A stretch of 14,178 bases of DNA from Terana coerulea (taxonomy: Eukaryota > Basidiomycota > Agaricomycetes > Polyporales > Phanerochaetaceae): contig JAKOGH010000355.1 in the NCBI GenBank assembly GCA_024811115.1, forward strand, positions 1 to 14,178. The letters are read 5' to 3'. The translations under genes and the position numbers were made by a program. Positions 1 to 10,300 of this stretch are shown piece by piece. Every line of letters starts with the position of its first letter. Within the stretch, counting starts at the first letter, position 1. The notes beneath the pieces were generated by a model, which was not told the DNA's origin, did not search any database, and saw nothing but the letters and a program-made list of their open reading frames with translations.

Positions 1-1125
1 AAGTTGGAGACAGAGTGTACGTCTCCTTGTTGTCCAACGCCTGCGTCTCACTTGCGTAAGTTTGTACCAAGGATTCTTCGCCAACCGCCTCGCTACGATC
101 CAGCAGTATGGTATTGTTCCTGATATTGTTGCCAAGGTATGCCAAACTCGCTGAAATTCAACTTTACAGCAGTCACCCTCATCAATCCTTCGCAGCTTCC
201 CGACAGCCTGGCGAGCTTCGAGCGGGTCCACCATCCCTCCGCTCTGGCTACAGCCGCCCTGGCACTTTACGGAAAGCTGGAGAAACCCCAAGATGGCGGG
301 GATCTTCTTCCACCGTCGGCTGACGTCAGCGCGGCGCTGTACGCAGCACTCACGGGGCAGGAGGTTGGCGAGACCAGGGTGCGTTGTTCAAGTGTCATGG
401 CCAGGTAGTGCAATGGGCTCAACGCTGCTTCACTAAAACGGCAGAGTCAACCTGAGATTGGTGCGGGCCTCACACCTCCTTGGATTCCCGAAGGACGAGG
501 CAAGTACGCCGGACAGCCCATCTTCGTCATCAGGGGTGCTTCGTCTGTCGGGCAGCAGGGTATGTACCTCTTCTTGTTGGCGCCGTCGTCACCGCTTATG
601 ATCTTCTTCATTTTAGTCATCCAACTTGCGAAGCTCTCAGGGTTTTTCGCCCATCATTACGACTGCGTCTGCCCACAACGCTCCGTATGTCAAATCTCTC
701 GGCGCGACGCACGTCGTTGACCGCTCGAGTCCTTGGCCGTGGCCGTCGCCAAGATCACCAGCGAACCCATCAAGGTTGTGTTCGACGCGATCTCCGAGGC
801 GAGTACCCAGCCTACGGCATATGACGTCCTTGCGCCCGGCGGCAAATTCGTTCTCGTGCTTCCGTTGGTCATTCCCGAGGCGAAGCTGACGAAAGACGCG
901 ATAATTGTTTTGGTGCACGGAAACGCTCACTTTTCCGCGAACAGGAAGACCGGAAAGAGCCTGTATGCGAGCTTGGAGAAGCTGCTGGCTGCTGGAGAGA
1001 TCAAGCCAAACAATGTTGAAGTCGTTCCCAGCGGGCTCAGCGGTGTAGAGGCGGCCCTTGAGAAGCTGAAGAGCGGCAAGATCAGCGCCCTCAAGCTCGT
1101 TGCGAAGCCTCAGGAGACCGCATGA
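1..1125 (+). pseudogene. MDR enoyl/quinone-reductase-like gene, copy 1 (5' truncated by window, disrupted)
   Basis: This is the downstream part of an NAD(P)H-dependent medium-chain oxidoreductase gene; substrate unknown. By alignment to copies 2 and 3 the exons are about 1-16, 61-136, 196-378, 445-559 and 617-1125. The first intron would end in AAG (58-60), a weak acceptor. The third exon of the other copies is split here by about 178 extra bases (about 273-450). These read in phase as roughly 33 extra codons plus a 66-nt GT-AG intron (379-444). The Rossmann motif reads IRGASSVGQQ where the other copies have IGGASSVGQQ, a Gly to Arg change. Exon 5 has five T at 643-647 where copy 3 has four, and lacks one C near 724-726. 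The two shifts cancel, but the shifted stretch hits TGA at 718-720. The C-terminus (ending LVAKPQETA) is intact. A homopolymer sequencing error could mimic the shifts. Family call is firm; pseudogene status is likely. Confidence 0.8.
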
Positions 1126-1368
1126 AAGATTTTGGAATTTTGGACAGTAGTCTGAGCCCACCACCCAACCATCATCCAAGCACTATTATTATACAGGTAA
1201 TGTACTAGTTATGGTCTACTCGGTAGTTCTTCGCTAACGGCTTGGCACTAAGGCAGTTTATAAATATCATTGTCAAGATGAAAGTCCAGTCGACGCAGCA
1301 CAGCCAGCACATGATCTTAGTGGAATCCACATTATAAGTACGAACATCAGCTGTCCGCTCAGCTCACT
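1126..1368. other. Spacer after copy 1, no gene seen
   Basis: This stretch follows the copy 1 stop codon and presumably holds its 3' UTR and terminator. I see no coding potential beyond short random frames and no RNA gene. An AT-rich TTTATAAATATC lies near 1258-1269 but no gene start follows it at a suitable distance. Confidence 0.4.
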
Positions 1369-1902
1369 GTGAAAAAGGTCCCGAGTCGGCCCGCCCTTCC
1401 TCGCGCTGCCCAGCGACCGCCAGGCCCTTTGTGGCGTCGCAGATTTCCGGCGGAAGATCAGGGGATGATGTACGCAAGCCCTACGGCCACCGGCATGTTA
1501 GACGCTGACTCAGCTTTCTTGCTGATTCAGTGCCGTTGTCAATGCTTTCTCGTGAGTGGGAACTTGAACGTCTCATGCAGCCACGCTTGCGCAAGATGGT
1601 ACCTGGATCAGCTGCTATGAGCTGCCCTTTGACCACGTCTAGGTATATGCTTCAATCTTGATGACTCATAGTCTCCATCGCTAACCGTAAACACCAGCTT
1701 GGCAGTCGATCCTTGTCTTTTAAACCCATCTGCTCGTCGAGATAAGAGCGTTGCGATCATCTCTTGATGAGCGTGGAGTGTTCTGCTGCATCAGCTGAAT
1801 TGCATTCGTGATTTAGTGGGTGTATAAAAGCAAGTGAGGACATTATTTACATGCTCTCAGTTCATCATCTTTCCTCCTACGTTTACAAACACCTTAACCG
1901 CC
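1369..1902 (+). promoter_or_regulatory. Duplicated promoter region of copy 2 (TATA box, two TGACTCA sites)
   Basis: This region resembles the region upstream of copy 3. CCCTTTGTGGCGTCGCAGAT at 1425-1444 recurs exactly at 11682-11701. A TATA box, TATAAAAG, lies at 1823-1830, 80 bp before the ATG; copy 3 has TATAAAGG 82 bp before its ATG. The block GATTTAG just upstream of the TATA box is shared too. TGACTCA, a palindromic Gcn4/AP-1 (Yap1-like) bZIP core, occurs at 1506-1512 and 1662-1668; copy 3 has one at 11941-11947. The conservation is seen in the sequence. Control by a bZIP stress factor is inference. Confidence 0.6.
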
Positions 1903-3122
1903 ATGTCGACCCAGAAAGCTCTCATCGTCCCTGTGAAGCAAGGCCAGTACACTGTACAGGACGTCTCTGTGTACGAGCCCGGCCCTGGAGAGGTTCTCGT
2001 TGAGGTTCACGCCGCCGCGCTCAACCCCATCGACTGGAAAATCCAAGCCTTCGACTTACCGCTACCCCAGCCATTCCCTGTTATTCTTGGCTCCGATGCC
2101 GCGGGAATCGTCAAGAAGCTCGGCGAGGGCGTCACGAATGTTAGTGTTGGCGACAGGATGTAAGTGATATTCGCCACGGCTGCGGGAAGGTAGGATAGGT
2201 GCTGACCTCTTGTATCGGAATATAGTGTGTATCAAGCCTTCTTCTTGAACCGTCAAGCCGGTCTCCAGCAGTACAACATTGTGCCTGCTGATGTTGTTGC
2301 AAAGGTGCGTGCGACGACCTCGCGGATGGACAAGATAACTCACGAGAGAGTTAATGCCGGCAGCTCCCGGAAAATTTGAGCTTCGAGCAAGGCGCAACGG
2401 TTCCGACCGCTGCCACAACTGCTGCCCTGGGACTGTACGGTCCGCCTGAGGGTGGTGCAGGCCTCACGCCTCCTTGGGCTCCCGGAGGGACGGGGCAAGT
2501 ACGCCGGGCAGCCTCTCCTAGTCATCGGCGGTGCATCATCTGTCGGGCAACAGGGTACGTGTTTCTTATCATTCTGCGTTGCTTTCACCGTTAATACTCG
2601 GCTTTCATTCCAGTTATCCAATTTGCGAAGCTCTCAGGGTTCTCTCCCATCATCACGACCGCCTCTGCCCACAACGCTCCGTACGTCAAGTCGCTTGGCG
2701 CGACGCACGTCGTTGACCGCTCCGAGCCGCTGGCCGCGGCCGTCGCCAAGATCACCAGCAAACCCATTAAGGTTGTGTTTGACGCGATCTCCGAGGCGAG
2801 CACCCAGCCCACGGCATACGACATCCTCGCACCGAGCGGCAAGATTGTCATAGTCTTCCTGCCAGCTATCCCCGAGGAGAAGTTGACGGAGGATAAGGTG
2901 ATTGTTCCGGTGCGCGGGAGCGTTCATTTCCCCCAGAACAAGGAGGCTGGGAAAATTGTGTGGGAGAATTTGGAGAAGCTGCTTGCCTCTGGGGAGATTA
3001 AGCCAAACAATGTTGAGGTTGTTCCCAACGGGCTCAATGGCGTTGGAGCGGCCCTCGAGAAGCTGAAGAGCGGGAAGGTCAGCGCCCTCAAGCTCGTTGC
3101 AAAGCCTCAGGAGACCGTATGA
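1903..3122 (+). pseudogene. MDR enoyl/quinone-reductase-like gene, copy 2 (single +1 frameshift)
   Basis: Predicted cytosolic NAD(P)H-dependent oxidoreductase of the GroES-like MDR superfamily, closest in feel to fungal LovC/TOXD-type enoyl reductases; substrate unknown. Four exons: 1903-2159, 2226-2304, 2364-2554, 2614-3122. Introns are 66, 59 and 59 nt with GT-AG ends. The start codon ATG 1903 (CCGCCATGTCG) opens MSTQKALIVPVKQGQ; the in-frame upstream ATG at 1834 lies in the leader, only about 10 bp past the TATA box. The N-terminal GroES-like fold carries EPGPGEVLVEVHAAALNPIDW. The nucleotide-binding motif GGASSVGQQ is at about residues 167-175, followed by the Rossmann half and C-terminus LVAKPQETV. 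No catalytic zinc ligands are evident. Exon 3 reads CCCGGAGGGACGGGGCAAG near 2480-2498, one base longer than copies 1 and 3, so the frame is lost until repaired. Repaired length would be 344 residues. A sequencing error in the G run is an alternative. Confidence 0.85.
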
Positions 3123-3195
3123 TAGATATTAGAGTACTTGTATATAAGCTCTGCATCCAATGTCGCTATCCTCGAAAGCAATACTGCCCATCTGT

Positions 3196-3218
3196 CATGC
3201 CACGGCTTCGTTGGCATG
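3196..3218. other. Short hairpin in the 3' flank of copy 2
   Basis: CATGCCA (3196-3202) and TGGCATG (3212-3218) are perfect inverted arms around a 9-nt spacer, 73 bp past the copy 2 stop. It could fold in the 3' UTR. Similar short arms arise by chance, so no role is claimed. Confidence 0.3.
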
Positions 3219-3240
3219 TTCCTTAGCACAAACTTGAGGC

Positions 3241-3277
3241 CCAGTGAGAAGTGACCAAAATGAGGTCTAGCGAGAGC
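3241..3277 (+). repeat. Left terminal inverted repeat
   Basis: The first 20 bases are CCAGTGAGAAGTGACCAAAA. All 37 bases match the reverse complement of 11171-11207 except one (T at 3268 against C). GC just outside also matches in inverted orientation, so the repeat could be counted as 39 bp. Confidence 0.9.
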
Positions 3278-3949
3278 CAACGTGGTCAAGCAGTGGAGTC
3301 GGATGGATGGGAATGCAGGTCGTAGGATGGCGCCGCCGAATTTGGACTAAGACTTAGCACCAGCAAACGAGATGCGTCGTAGTAAAACGGATGAGGCTTG
3401 GGCGTCTACGTCGATGGAGGGAGATGGACATCGTTTGGTAACGAGGCCCTGGTACCGCTGCAGCCGGTATTACCCTCGGTATATAGCCGTATCCATTTGT
3501 ATCCATCCCTGTACAACGTTTTCAATTTCAATATGTCCATTTTCCTACTACAGCCTGTCAAAGCGACATCCTTCGTCCTCCAACACAGTAGAGCCCGTCC
3601 ACAGCGCCCTCCATCTGCCTCCATCCACCACCTTCACCGGCATACAACCACATCAAGCCACATCCATCGTCCCCCTCCCACATTGGTATCCGCCTACTAC
3701 CCCATCCGACCCCATCCAGCCGCGCTACCTGGCCATCCTCGGCACACCCTTGGATTCATCGCCGCGTCGTCATCCACGCCAGAAAGCATGCCTGCGAGAA
3801 CTATGAGAACAAGCTGTGGTATGTAGTAGGATAGAATTCACCTTCGCGAGGGTAATGCACGTCATTTTTCGATTTTCGTGCGTTCTTGCGTGTGGTCTAC
3901 AATCAAAGCAACAGTCCGTCAGATACACAGGCATACATTGACGTACGTC
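3278..3949. repeat. Left subterminal region with CATCC-rich tract
   Basis: No convincing gene is seen. Plus-strand open frames here are Pro/Ser/His-rich and follow from base composition. CATCC occurs at least eight times between 3504 and 3775, several times as CCATCC, in irregular spacing. The opposite orientation (GGATGG) appears near 3301 and 3327. CACTA-type elements usually carry short subterminal repeats that bind an accessory protein, so this tract is a candidate for that role; that is inference. The 3' end of the minus-strand companion gene begins at 3950. Confidence 0.5.
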
Positions 3950-6353
3950 TTAGCTGCATACCGTTTTCCCCTGTGCACGCTGCTCGTAGTCCTAGCGTGG
4001 TAGATCGGAGGCCATGAAGAAGTTAGTTGAGCGGGGCGAATCAGCGTACATGACAGCGGACGCACCCTTTTCTCATTGCTGGACAGCTTCTCGTAGTACT
4101 CTTTGAATTCTTCGCATGTTCCCGCAGGATATTTCCCCTTCCATTCCACGGCCACAAAGGCCGCTGCACATAGGTTAGTGAGGCCATAGTCACGAAAGGT
4201 TATAGTACTCACCGAGCTGTTGCATGTTCTGTTGTAGTGAAGAGCTTGCTCTTCTTTTTGTTCGTGTTCGTCGCAGGTTTCCCGGTGTCTTGCGACGCAT
4301 CTTCATGCTTGTCTTGAGTAGCCTTGCCGCCTTTGTGGTGTTGTCCTACATCATCATTCCCAGTGCACACCGCCGGTACAGGCTCAGGCAATTTGTCCCC
4401 AGAGGTTTCAGCAGGGCCGACAACGAGCGAGTCCACGGCAGCGAGAAGGTCCAAAGAGCTAGGCATAGCATCAAGATCAGCGTCGTCGAGAGGAGTTGAT
4501 ACATTGGAGTCAGACGAGCCACCAGAGAGAACAACAGGCTGAGCACAGGCAGCAGGACTAGAGCGCGGAACCAGAGCGGCGTGCAAAACTCCGGTGCTAG
4601 ACTCGGAGCCAGGGTCCATGGCGTCGCCACTAGCGGGGTTGTCGGAGCGTACTATCGTGTCGCCAGAAGCTGCGCCTGTTGGTACACCACCTCCGTCGTA
4701 GATGTCGCTGCGTCGACAGATCCCGAGTCGGCCGAGTGCAAATTGACAGCTGGCCGCGCCGCGTCGTTGGGCACAGACGGTTCACGTGGGGTAACTGGCG
4801 CAGGAGTCTTGGTCGACTTCGAGAAGGTACTGGAGAGATGCAATGTTACCGCTTACTAAGTAGCGAGAATATACGAGCTTACAAAGGGCTCGCTACAATG
4901 AGTCGAGGCTTGGCTACACTCTTCTTTGCAGGTGGGGCACCATCGTTATCTTCATTTTCTGCGCGCCGCTTTCCGAGGACTTTCTCCGATGGTTGCACAG
5001 CATTGTAGTCGGTGTTTGCGGAATGACCCGTGGATGGTGGGTTTGAGATGGCAGCCAGTGCCTCGAATTCGTCCTGAGACTCCTCGGCTGCCGGCAAGAG
5101 AGTCATGTTGTCGCCGGATCCTGCGTCCAATAGGTCGTCGTTAGGTTGAGCTTCAGTCTTAGTCTCAGAGCTGCAAGCAGCTTTGCAGCTGCGGAGATAG
5201 GTTTGATACCACATCGCGTAGGTGTGGATGCCGAAATTATGCGCCTTCCAGTGACCTGCACAGAATCGCAGCTCTTCGCACGTCTCCTCCATCTGGATTT
5301 CGAACCGTCGGCGCCAGTGAATCGTAGATTTGCTATCCCACTTCCGGGGCATCGATCCGACGAGCTTCAAGTTCAGTTCCATGTCGTTGAAGAAAGCTCG
5401 GGCTGCTGTGCGTGCTGGATGAGTAGCATCAGCAGCCATGGTGTTACCATCACTATACTCCAAAAATGCCACTGCTTGCCCTCTCCAGGTCCCGCTCTTA
5501 CTCGCCTCTCAGATTCACCCTTTGCAGCCAGCGCCATAGCAGCGGCCCTTTTCTTCCATTGCGCCTTCTCCCAATACTTCACTCCAGGGCAGGCCGTAGC
5601 ATGATCGACCTGAGGTAAACTGACGGCCAATGGTGTGTCAGCGGGTTGACCTCGAGGAACGTGAATGCCGCCAGTGGTGATGTTGGCCGATATGGTGGCA
5701 AGCGTGTTACTAGGTAAAACATCAGGTGTCTAGTGGTTACTGCACGTATGCACGACACGTACTCGATGGCATTCATACGATTGGTCATCTGGCCGCACAG
5801 GTTCCTATGAGTGTTTTTAGGTGGCTATATGCGTGCGAAAATGTGCTTTGCTTACACCAGAAAAGTGTTATGATCACGGAGCTGCTTGTTCTCATCCAAG
5901 TACCTTTGGAAACGCGACTGCAAGTCAAAAGATAGGTGGTTGCTCTCAGGTGAGATCGGGCTTTGTAGGTTGTGACTGTGATCTTGATATCCCTTGTTTT
6001 GAGGTCCTACTTCGAATGGAGCCTATAGTTCAATTAGCGAATGAGAAGTTAGCTCAAGATTGTGATGCAAATACCCTGGAAGGGATTACATAGTGTGGTT
6101 CTTGCACATTTTGCGCTCCGCCGAGGCCCAAAGGTCCTCCAGTTGAGACGCTTGCACCGCTTTCCAGATAGCCTGATGCACGATAGCCCAGGTGAGCAGA
6201 CCTGCCATGAGGAGTCTGCAGCATGCCAGAAGTCCGAGCGTTGAAACCACCTGAGATGCCGTCAGGAAAACCAATTTGAGATGTCAGTTGAGCGTTTGGC
6301 ATATTTGATGCTGAATGAAAGCTGTTGTAGACAGGTATTCCTTGAGAGGACAT
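3950..6353 (-). CDS. Transposon companion protein, DNA-binding-like, multi-exon (exon joins partly uncertain)
   Basis: This is an accessory gene of the transposon. Start ATG at 6353 (ATTAAATGTCC). Proposed exons: 6353-6075 (93 aa, Gly/Ser-rich), 6022-5858 (55 aa, phase-0 joins, ending in a charged helix RFQRYLDENKQLRDHNTFL), 5729-5502, 5457-4883, 4829-4213, 4163-4066, 3991-3950. Introns are 52, 128, 44, 53, 49 and 74 nt. The 44-nt intron uses a weak GAG acceptor; the alternative is a 1-bp deletion near 5470. The middle has a Trp/Lys-rich block (GVKYWEKAQWKKR) and EELRFCAGHWKAHNFGIHTYAMWY with W/C/H spacing seen, from memory, in uncharacterised basidiomycete proteins linked to Tnp2 elements. 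A nuclear-localisation-like stretch follows (GKRRAENEDNDGAPPAKKS). The end reads EWKGKYPAGTCEEFKEYY and stops at 3952-3950. Within 4829-4213 the open frame changes near 4650-4700 and must change back, so a missed intron or decay is likely. DNA binding to transposon ends is inference. Confidence 0.6.
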
Positions 6354-6555
6354 TTAATGCACGAGAACACAACTGTTGGCTGTCAGCGAAGTCGACGAAG
6401 AGAGGTTATTGGCGTTGTCGTTGTCGTTGTCTCAAAATAAGTGTTGTCGTCGTTCGAGTGGCGTACACAAACCCAGAACAAACAAATGTCAACAGACGCC
6501 GCTGCCATCCACTCCGTAGACTCACTTGCTACGCCGACATATACTCGCTGATACT
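6354..6555. promoter_or_regulatory. Divergent promoter region inside the transposon
   Basis: These 202 bp separate the start codons of the minus-strand companion gene (6353) and the plus-strand small gene (6556), so both promoters must lie here or overlap the genes. It holds three tandem GTTGTC hexamers (6414-6431) and a fourth related GTTGTCGTC nearby at 6443-6451. No clear TATA box was found for either side. Confidence 0.5.
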
Positions 6556-7304
6556 ATGGACGACATCCTTGGAGATGAAGAAGTTGATAACAACGCTGGA
6601 TGTCGACTCGATGGCTTTCTTGTCGCTCTTAACCATGTCAAATCCAGTCTTGCCGCTCTGCAAGCGTCAGCACAACCCTCTGGAGTCTCTCCGTTCCTCG
6701 CAGAAGCATCGATACACTCTACACGTGTAGCTGCAAGAGCTTTCTTGGAGACGGCAATGATGTCGCTACACCTTACTCGTTCGCTGCTTATTTACGCCGA
6801 AGACGATAGCCCAGACTGCGCCAATCGCTCTGTGCTCTCGCCGCTTAGAGCTGGCGTTATAGAGGCGGTCGATGAAGTCAACAAGCTCTGTCGTTTGGGA
6901 GAGTACCACGAGAAGATTCTTGTGGTCAATACATTAGCAGAAGAGTGAGTTTACTTTCAAATTCACACACATTTGTGCTCATTGCGATACTTTACAGGAC
7001 ATTGCAGTTCTGGCCCGATACCTTTATTCAGAATGAGTCGGCACGAACCCGTGAAGTCCTTGCTACATTTGCTGCAATCGAAGGGCCAGACAAGCTACCA
7101 GAGAATGTACCGCAACAACAAGCGATAGAGATCATGATGCCAGGGAAAATCCTTCAGCGTACTAAGCAGGACTCAAGCTCGCACGTACAACACCGCAGTG
7201 AAGTAAACGGTGTACGTCGCACCAAAGCGAAGAGTGGACATTGGACCGACGGCTCGGACTCATTTTCTTGCCCCAGTGGCTTTATATCCTCGAAGGAGCT
7301 CTGA
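6556..7304 (+). CDS. Transposon-borne small protein of unknown function (231 aa, two exons)
   Basis: I do not recognise this protein. Exon 1 runs 6556-6944 from ATG (MDDILGDEEV), exon 2 runs 6998-7304. The 53-nt intron 6945-6997 has GTGAGT and TTTACAG ends and joins the codon GA|G in phase, giving 231 residues. The N-terminal half looks helical and mildly acidic (RLDGFLVALNHVKSSLAALQ, then EAVDEVNKLCRLGEYHEK). The C-terminal part is basic and polar (RRTKAKSGHWTDG). There is no signal peptide, transmembrane segment or cysteine zinc motif. An alternative in-frame ATG at 6526 would add 10 residues. It is divergent from the companion gene and convergent with the transposase, whose stop lies 61 bp away. 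Its position inside intact terminal repeats suggests a helper role in transposition; this is inference. Confidence 0.65.
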
Positions 7305-7365
7305 GTTTATCAAAGGGAACATATTCGTTGTAGTAGCGTAGACATGCAGAGCAGAGAAATGTACA

Positions 7366-10300
7366 CTAGGACTCCCCGTCACCCTCATCGTCCGTATTAT
7401 CATCGTCTTGATACAAGTACTCTATGACACCTATCACTGCCATAACATCTAAGCCGAGCTTTTCGACTACAAAGACTTGCCCCGAGTAGTCTCCAAGCAG
7501 TCCGTCAGCACGAGGATGAGGAACCATTGCGACGACAGCTAAGATCCACTTTACATCGATGACTTGAAATTCTTCCTGGCGTCGACATGACCAGATTGTG
7601 TGCGATGACTGCTCGAAGAGATCTTTGTCGCAAGCTCCATACATCTTGACCATCGCAAACCCACGTGGGACGTCATTCACAGTCTTCTTGAAGTAATACT
7701 GGACTTCTGCGAAATCAATAGTACCATCGGCATGGCCTATCTGTGGATGCACGAGATGAGAACGTAAGCTCTACATATATTGCAATATAATGAGATGAAC
7801 TCACCTTAACATTCCGGGTCATCCGAGGGTCTCGCTGGCGGTCCTCCTTCCAGACACTTCGCGCAACTTGGCCAGTTGGTAAAGATAGACGTCCCCATTT
7901 GGCGATCTCAGGTTTGTCAAGCCATCGCTCCGAGACCTCGATTGAATTCTCTACGAAATGGCGGCGGATTGCGTTGCTTTCTGCTTCAGAGACAACATGC
8001 GCTTTACGCTCGCAAGCGCGAAGAAGTGCAAGATCGTCCGTGAGTCGCACAGCACCGTGTGGTAGACCCTTTTCATCGTGATCGAGAGTTGGAACCATCG
8101 TCTTGAGTGCGCTGACCTCAGCACGACGATAGGCAAGGGCAGCGAGGTTTGCGTATGGATTTGACGGTTGTCGAATCTCCCGAACCAATTGTCCGATGAC
8201 TCGTTCCATCAACCATTGAGCGAAGATGATGTACGGCCCTATTCGTACGGTTTCTGGACCTATATGAGTTAACGCGTGAATACTCTGTCGGATGAAATGC
8301 AGACGGGTCGTTTTCCGCTGATAATAAAGGTCTTCGAACTCGTCCACAAATTCGAGCAGCAAGCGATGAGCTTCAAGGACCTCGTCGGCGATGATATGAC
8401 GTTGGTGTAATAGACGTACACCGCGTACGAGCTTGCAGTAGTTCAACCAGTACTTTTCTGGCAAGATGCCATGCAACATTGCTGGTCCGAGGCCGTAGAG
8501 GTAGGTCAGGTACTCGTCAGCCTTGTAGCCGCTAGAGATCTTGAGATGCGGGTTTCTCGGAGGGCGATGGAAGCTGGAGGGGAGATAGGTCTTCGCGTCG
8601 CCAATAGCCAGCCCATGCTTCTGCCAGACATCTCCTACCAGACATATCCAATCCCAAGTATCCTTGCTATCCCCTGTACGACATTTGAACTTGCCGCGCC
8701 ATAGCTTGATGAGGAGATCTGCGAGGTTGAAGGTGACAAGATGCATGAGGTCGGCAGGAAAGCAGCCCGGGATAGGATATCGACGGTTGGCTGGTAGTCC
8801 GCTGAATAAACTTGGCTTCGCAATGCCCGTCTCTCGGCGGCGAGTTTCATACATGGTGTCCGTTTTCGAACCCAGAAGAAAGGCGAGCTTCTCCTGATAC
8901 TGCTGGATAGCTTCGTCTTGCGGACGTGGATCTGTCTTCTGTGCAGCGCCCATGAAGTCAAAGTCAGGATGGTTGCATGAACGGAGGTGATCGGAGTTGT
9001 CCGGCTTCTTGTGTGCAGGGTAGTAATGAGTCGTATGGGGCTGAAGACGTCCACGGTGCCCGCAGAAGAGGCGACAGCCGCACGCGCCCATATGACCGAC
9101 TAGACCATTGAGATAGGTCATTCCAGGCCCGTCAGCGGTGCCGAATGGAAGATATGGACGGGAAGTAAAGGTAGTGTTGTCTTGTGCATCCCAGATGGAG
9201 ATGCCGTCCTTCATGAGAGCGGCGAGGTGATGAATGCCGGGAAAGAGGAAAGAGTCGACATGGCCTGGCTTGTTTGGGCCGGGAATAATTCCACCTATGA
9301 GGACGTGCTTCTTAAGGTAGTGAACGTCCGGGGCCTGCTCGAGGATGACCCAGATGTATATCCAACAGTCTGACGCCTTGTGTTCATACAGCTGCGCGCC
9401 ATCCATCGAGAGCATCAGGAGTGTGTCCGAGTCTGTAATGTCACCGCGAGCGACTGCTTCGATGTACTCAGTGCCGCACAGATAGTCGTTCCATCCAGAC
9501 ATCGTAAAGTTCTGGCCCAGTCTATCGACCTCCGCCATCATGGCAGCTGTACGTCGACGCCGATACTTCATAGATTCTGCGCCGCCTGCGGTACGGTACA
9601 GAGCCTGTATTTGTGGCCCAATAGGAATAGTCAGGAATTGGCGGCAAGGGACGCGTTTACGGTGGCGGGACTGGGACGTGTAACGCAGCTCGTAGCGGTC
9701 GTGTCCACATTTTGGGCACTGCTCAAGATCTTTGTACTTGCACGTATAGGCGATGCAGGATTTCGGGCACATATCCTCGTAGATTGGCGTAACCCCAGTC
9801 AGCTCGAGCACCCGCCGCTTGACCTTGTCGAACGACAGCATCTCGATGTCTTCCCGGTAAGCACGGTTGGCTTTACGGATATTGTCATAGGTCTTATTTG
9901 AAGCGCTTTCGAGTGACATGTACATATCGAGGGAAAGGTGCTCGATATCAGATGGATCGAGGTCGAGTACACCGCGAGGCGCGTTTCGAAGACGCTCTCG
10001 TGTGGCGGCATCAATAGAGTCATTTTGCAGATCTGCCTGCTGAAGACCATGGATGAATTCGAGACTTGTCTTCAATTCTTCCAGGAACGCTTCGTCAGGA
10101 ACGCCAAGATCTTCCGAGGCCATGAAAGGGCCATCGTCCTCATCATCAAGGTCAGCGTCCTCTAGCGGGTCCAAGAGCACATGCCCGCCAGGAGTATCCT
10201 CGTCTTGGTCATCCTCCTCGTCTACATCCTCCACATAGGCTGCGTAAGGCCGAGCAGGATCAGCGGGCGGTGACCGGCGCAGTGGACTATGTGGCGCATG

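Noticed and set aside
637..1179. A 180-codon minus-strand open frame over copy 1
   Set aside because: It is antisense to the conserved reductase exon, and equivalent antisense frames occur over copies 2 and 3. The sense frame carries the family motifs.
3372..3826. Two overlapping plus-strand open frames of over 140 codons just inside the left transposon end
   Set aside because: Both are Pro/Ser/His/Thr-rich products of the CATCC-rich tract in two frames, with no domain, intron or conserved motif.
4346..4630. Hydrophobic minus-strand frame that might be a membrane protein
   Set aside because: It overlaps the Ser/Asp-rich frame of the companion gene out of phase. The Leu-rich character is a frame-shift by-product, and there is no clear start context or homology.
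6414..6451. GTTGTC tandem hexamers as a possible CRISPR-like or regulatory array
   Set aside because: Only three perfect units plus one variant; a simple microsatellite in a eukaryotic spacer is sufficient.
9380..9901. A 173-codon plus-strand open frame inside the transposase
   Set aside because: It lies antisense to the conserved Tnp2 core, which explains the openness.
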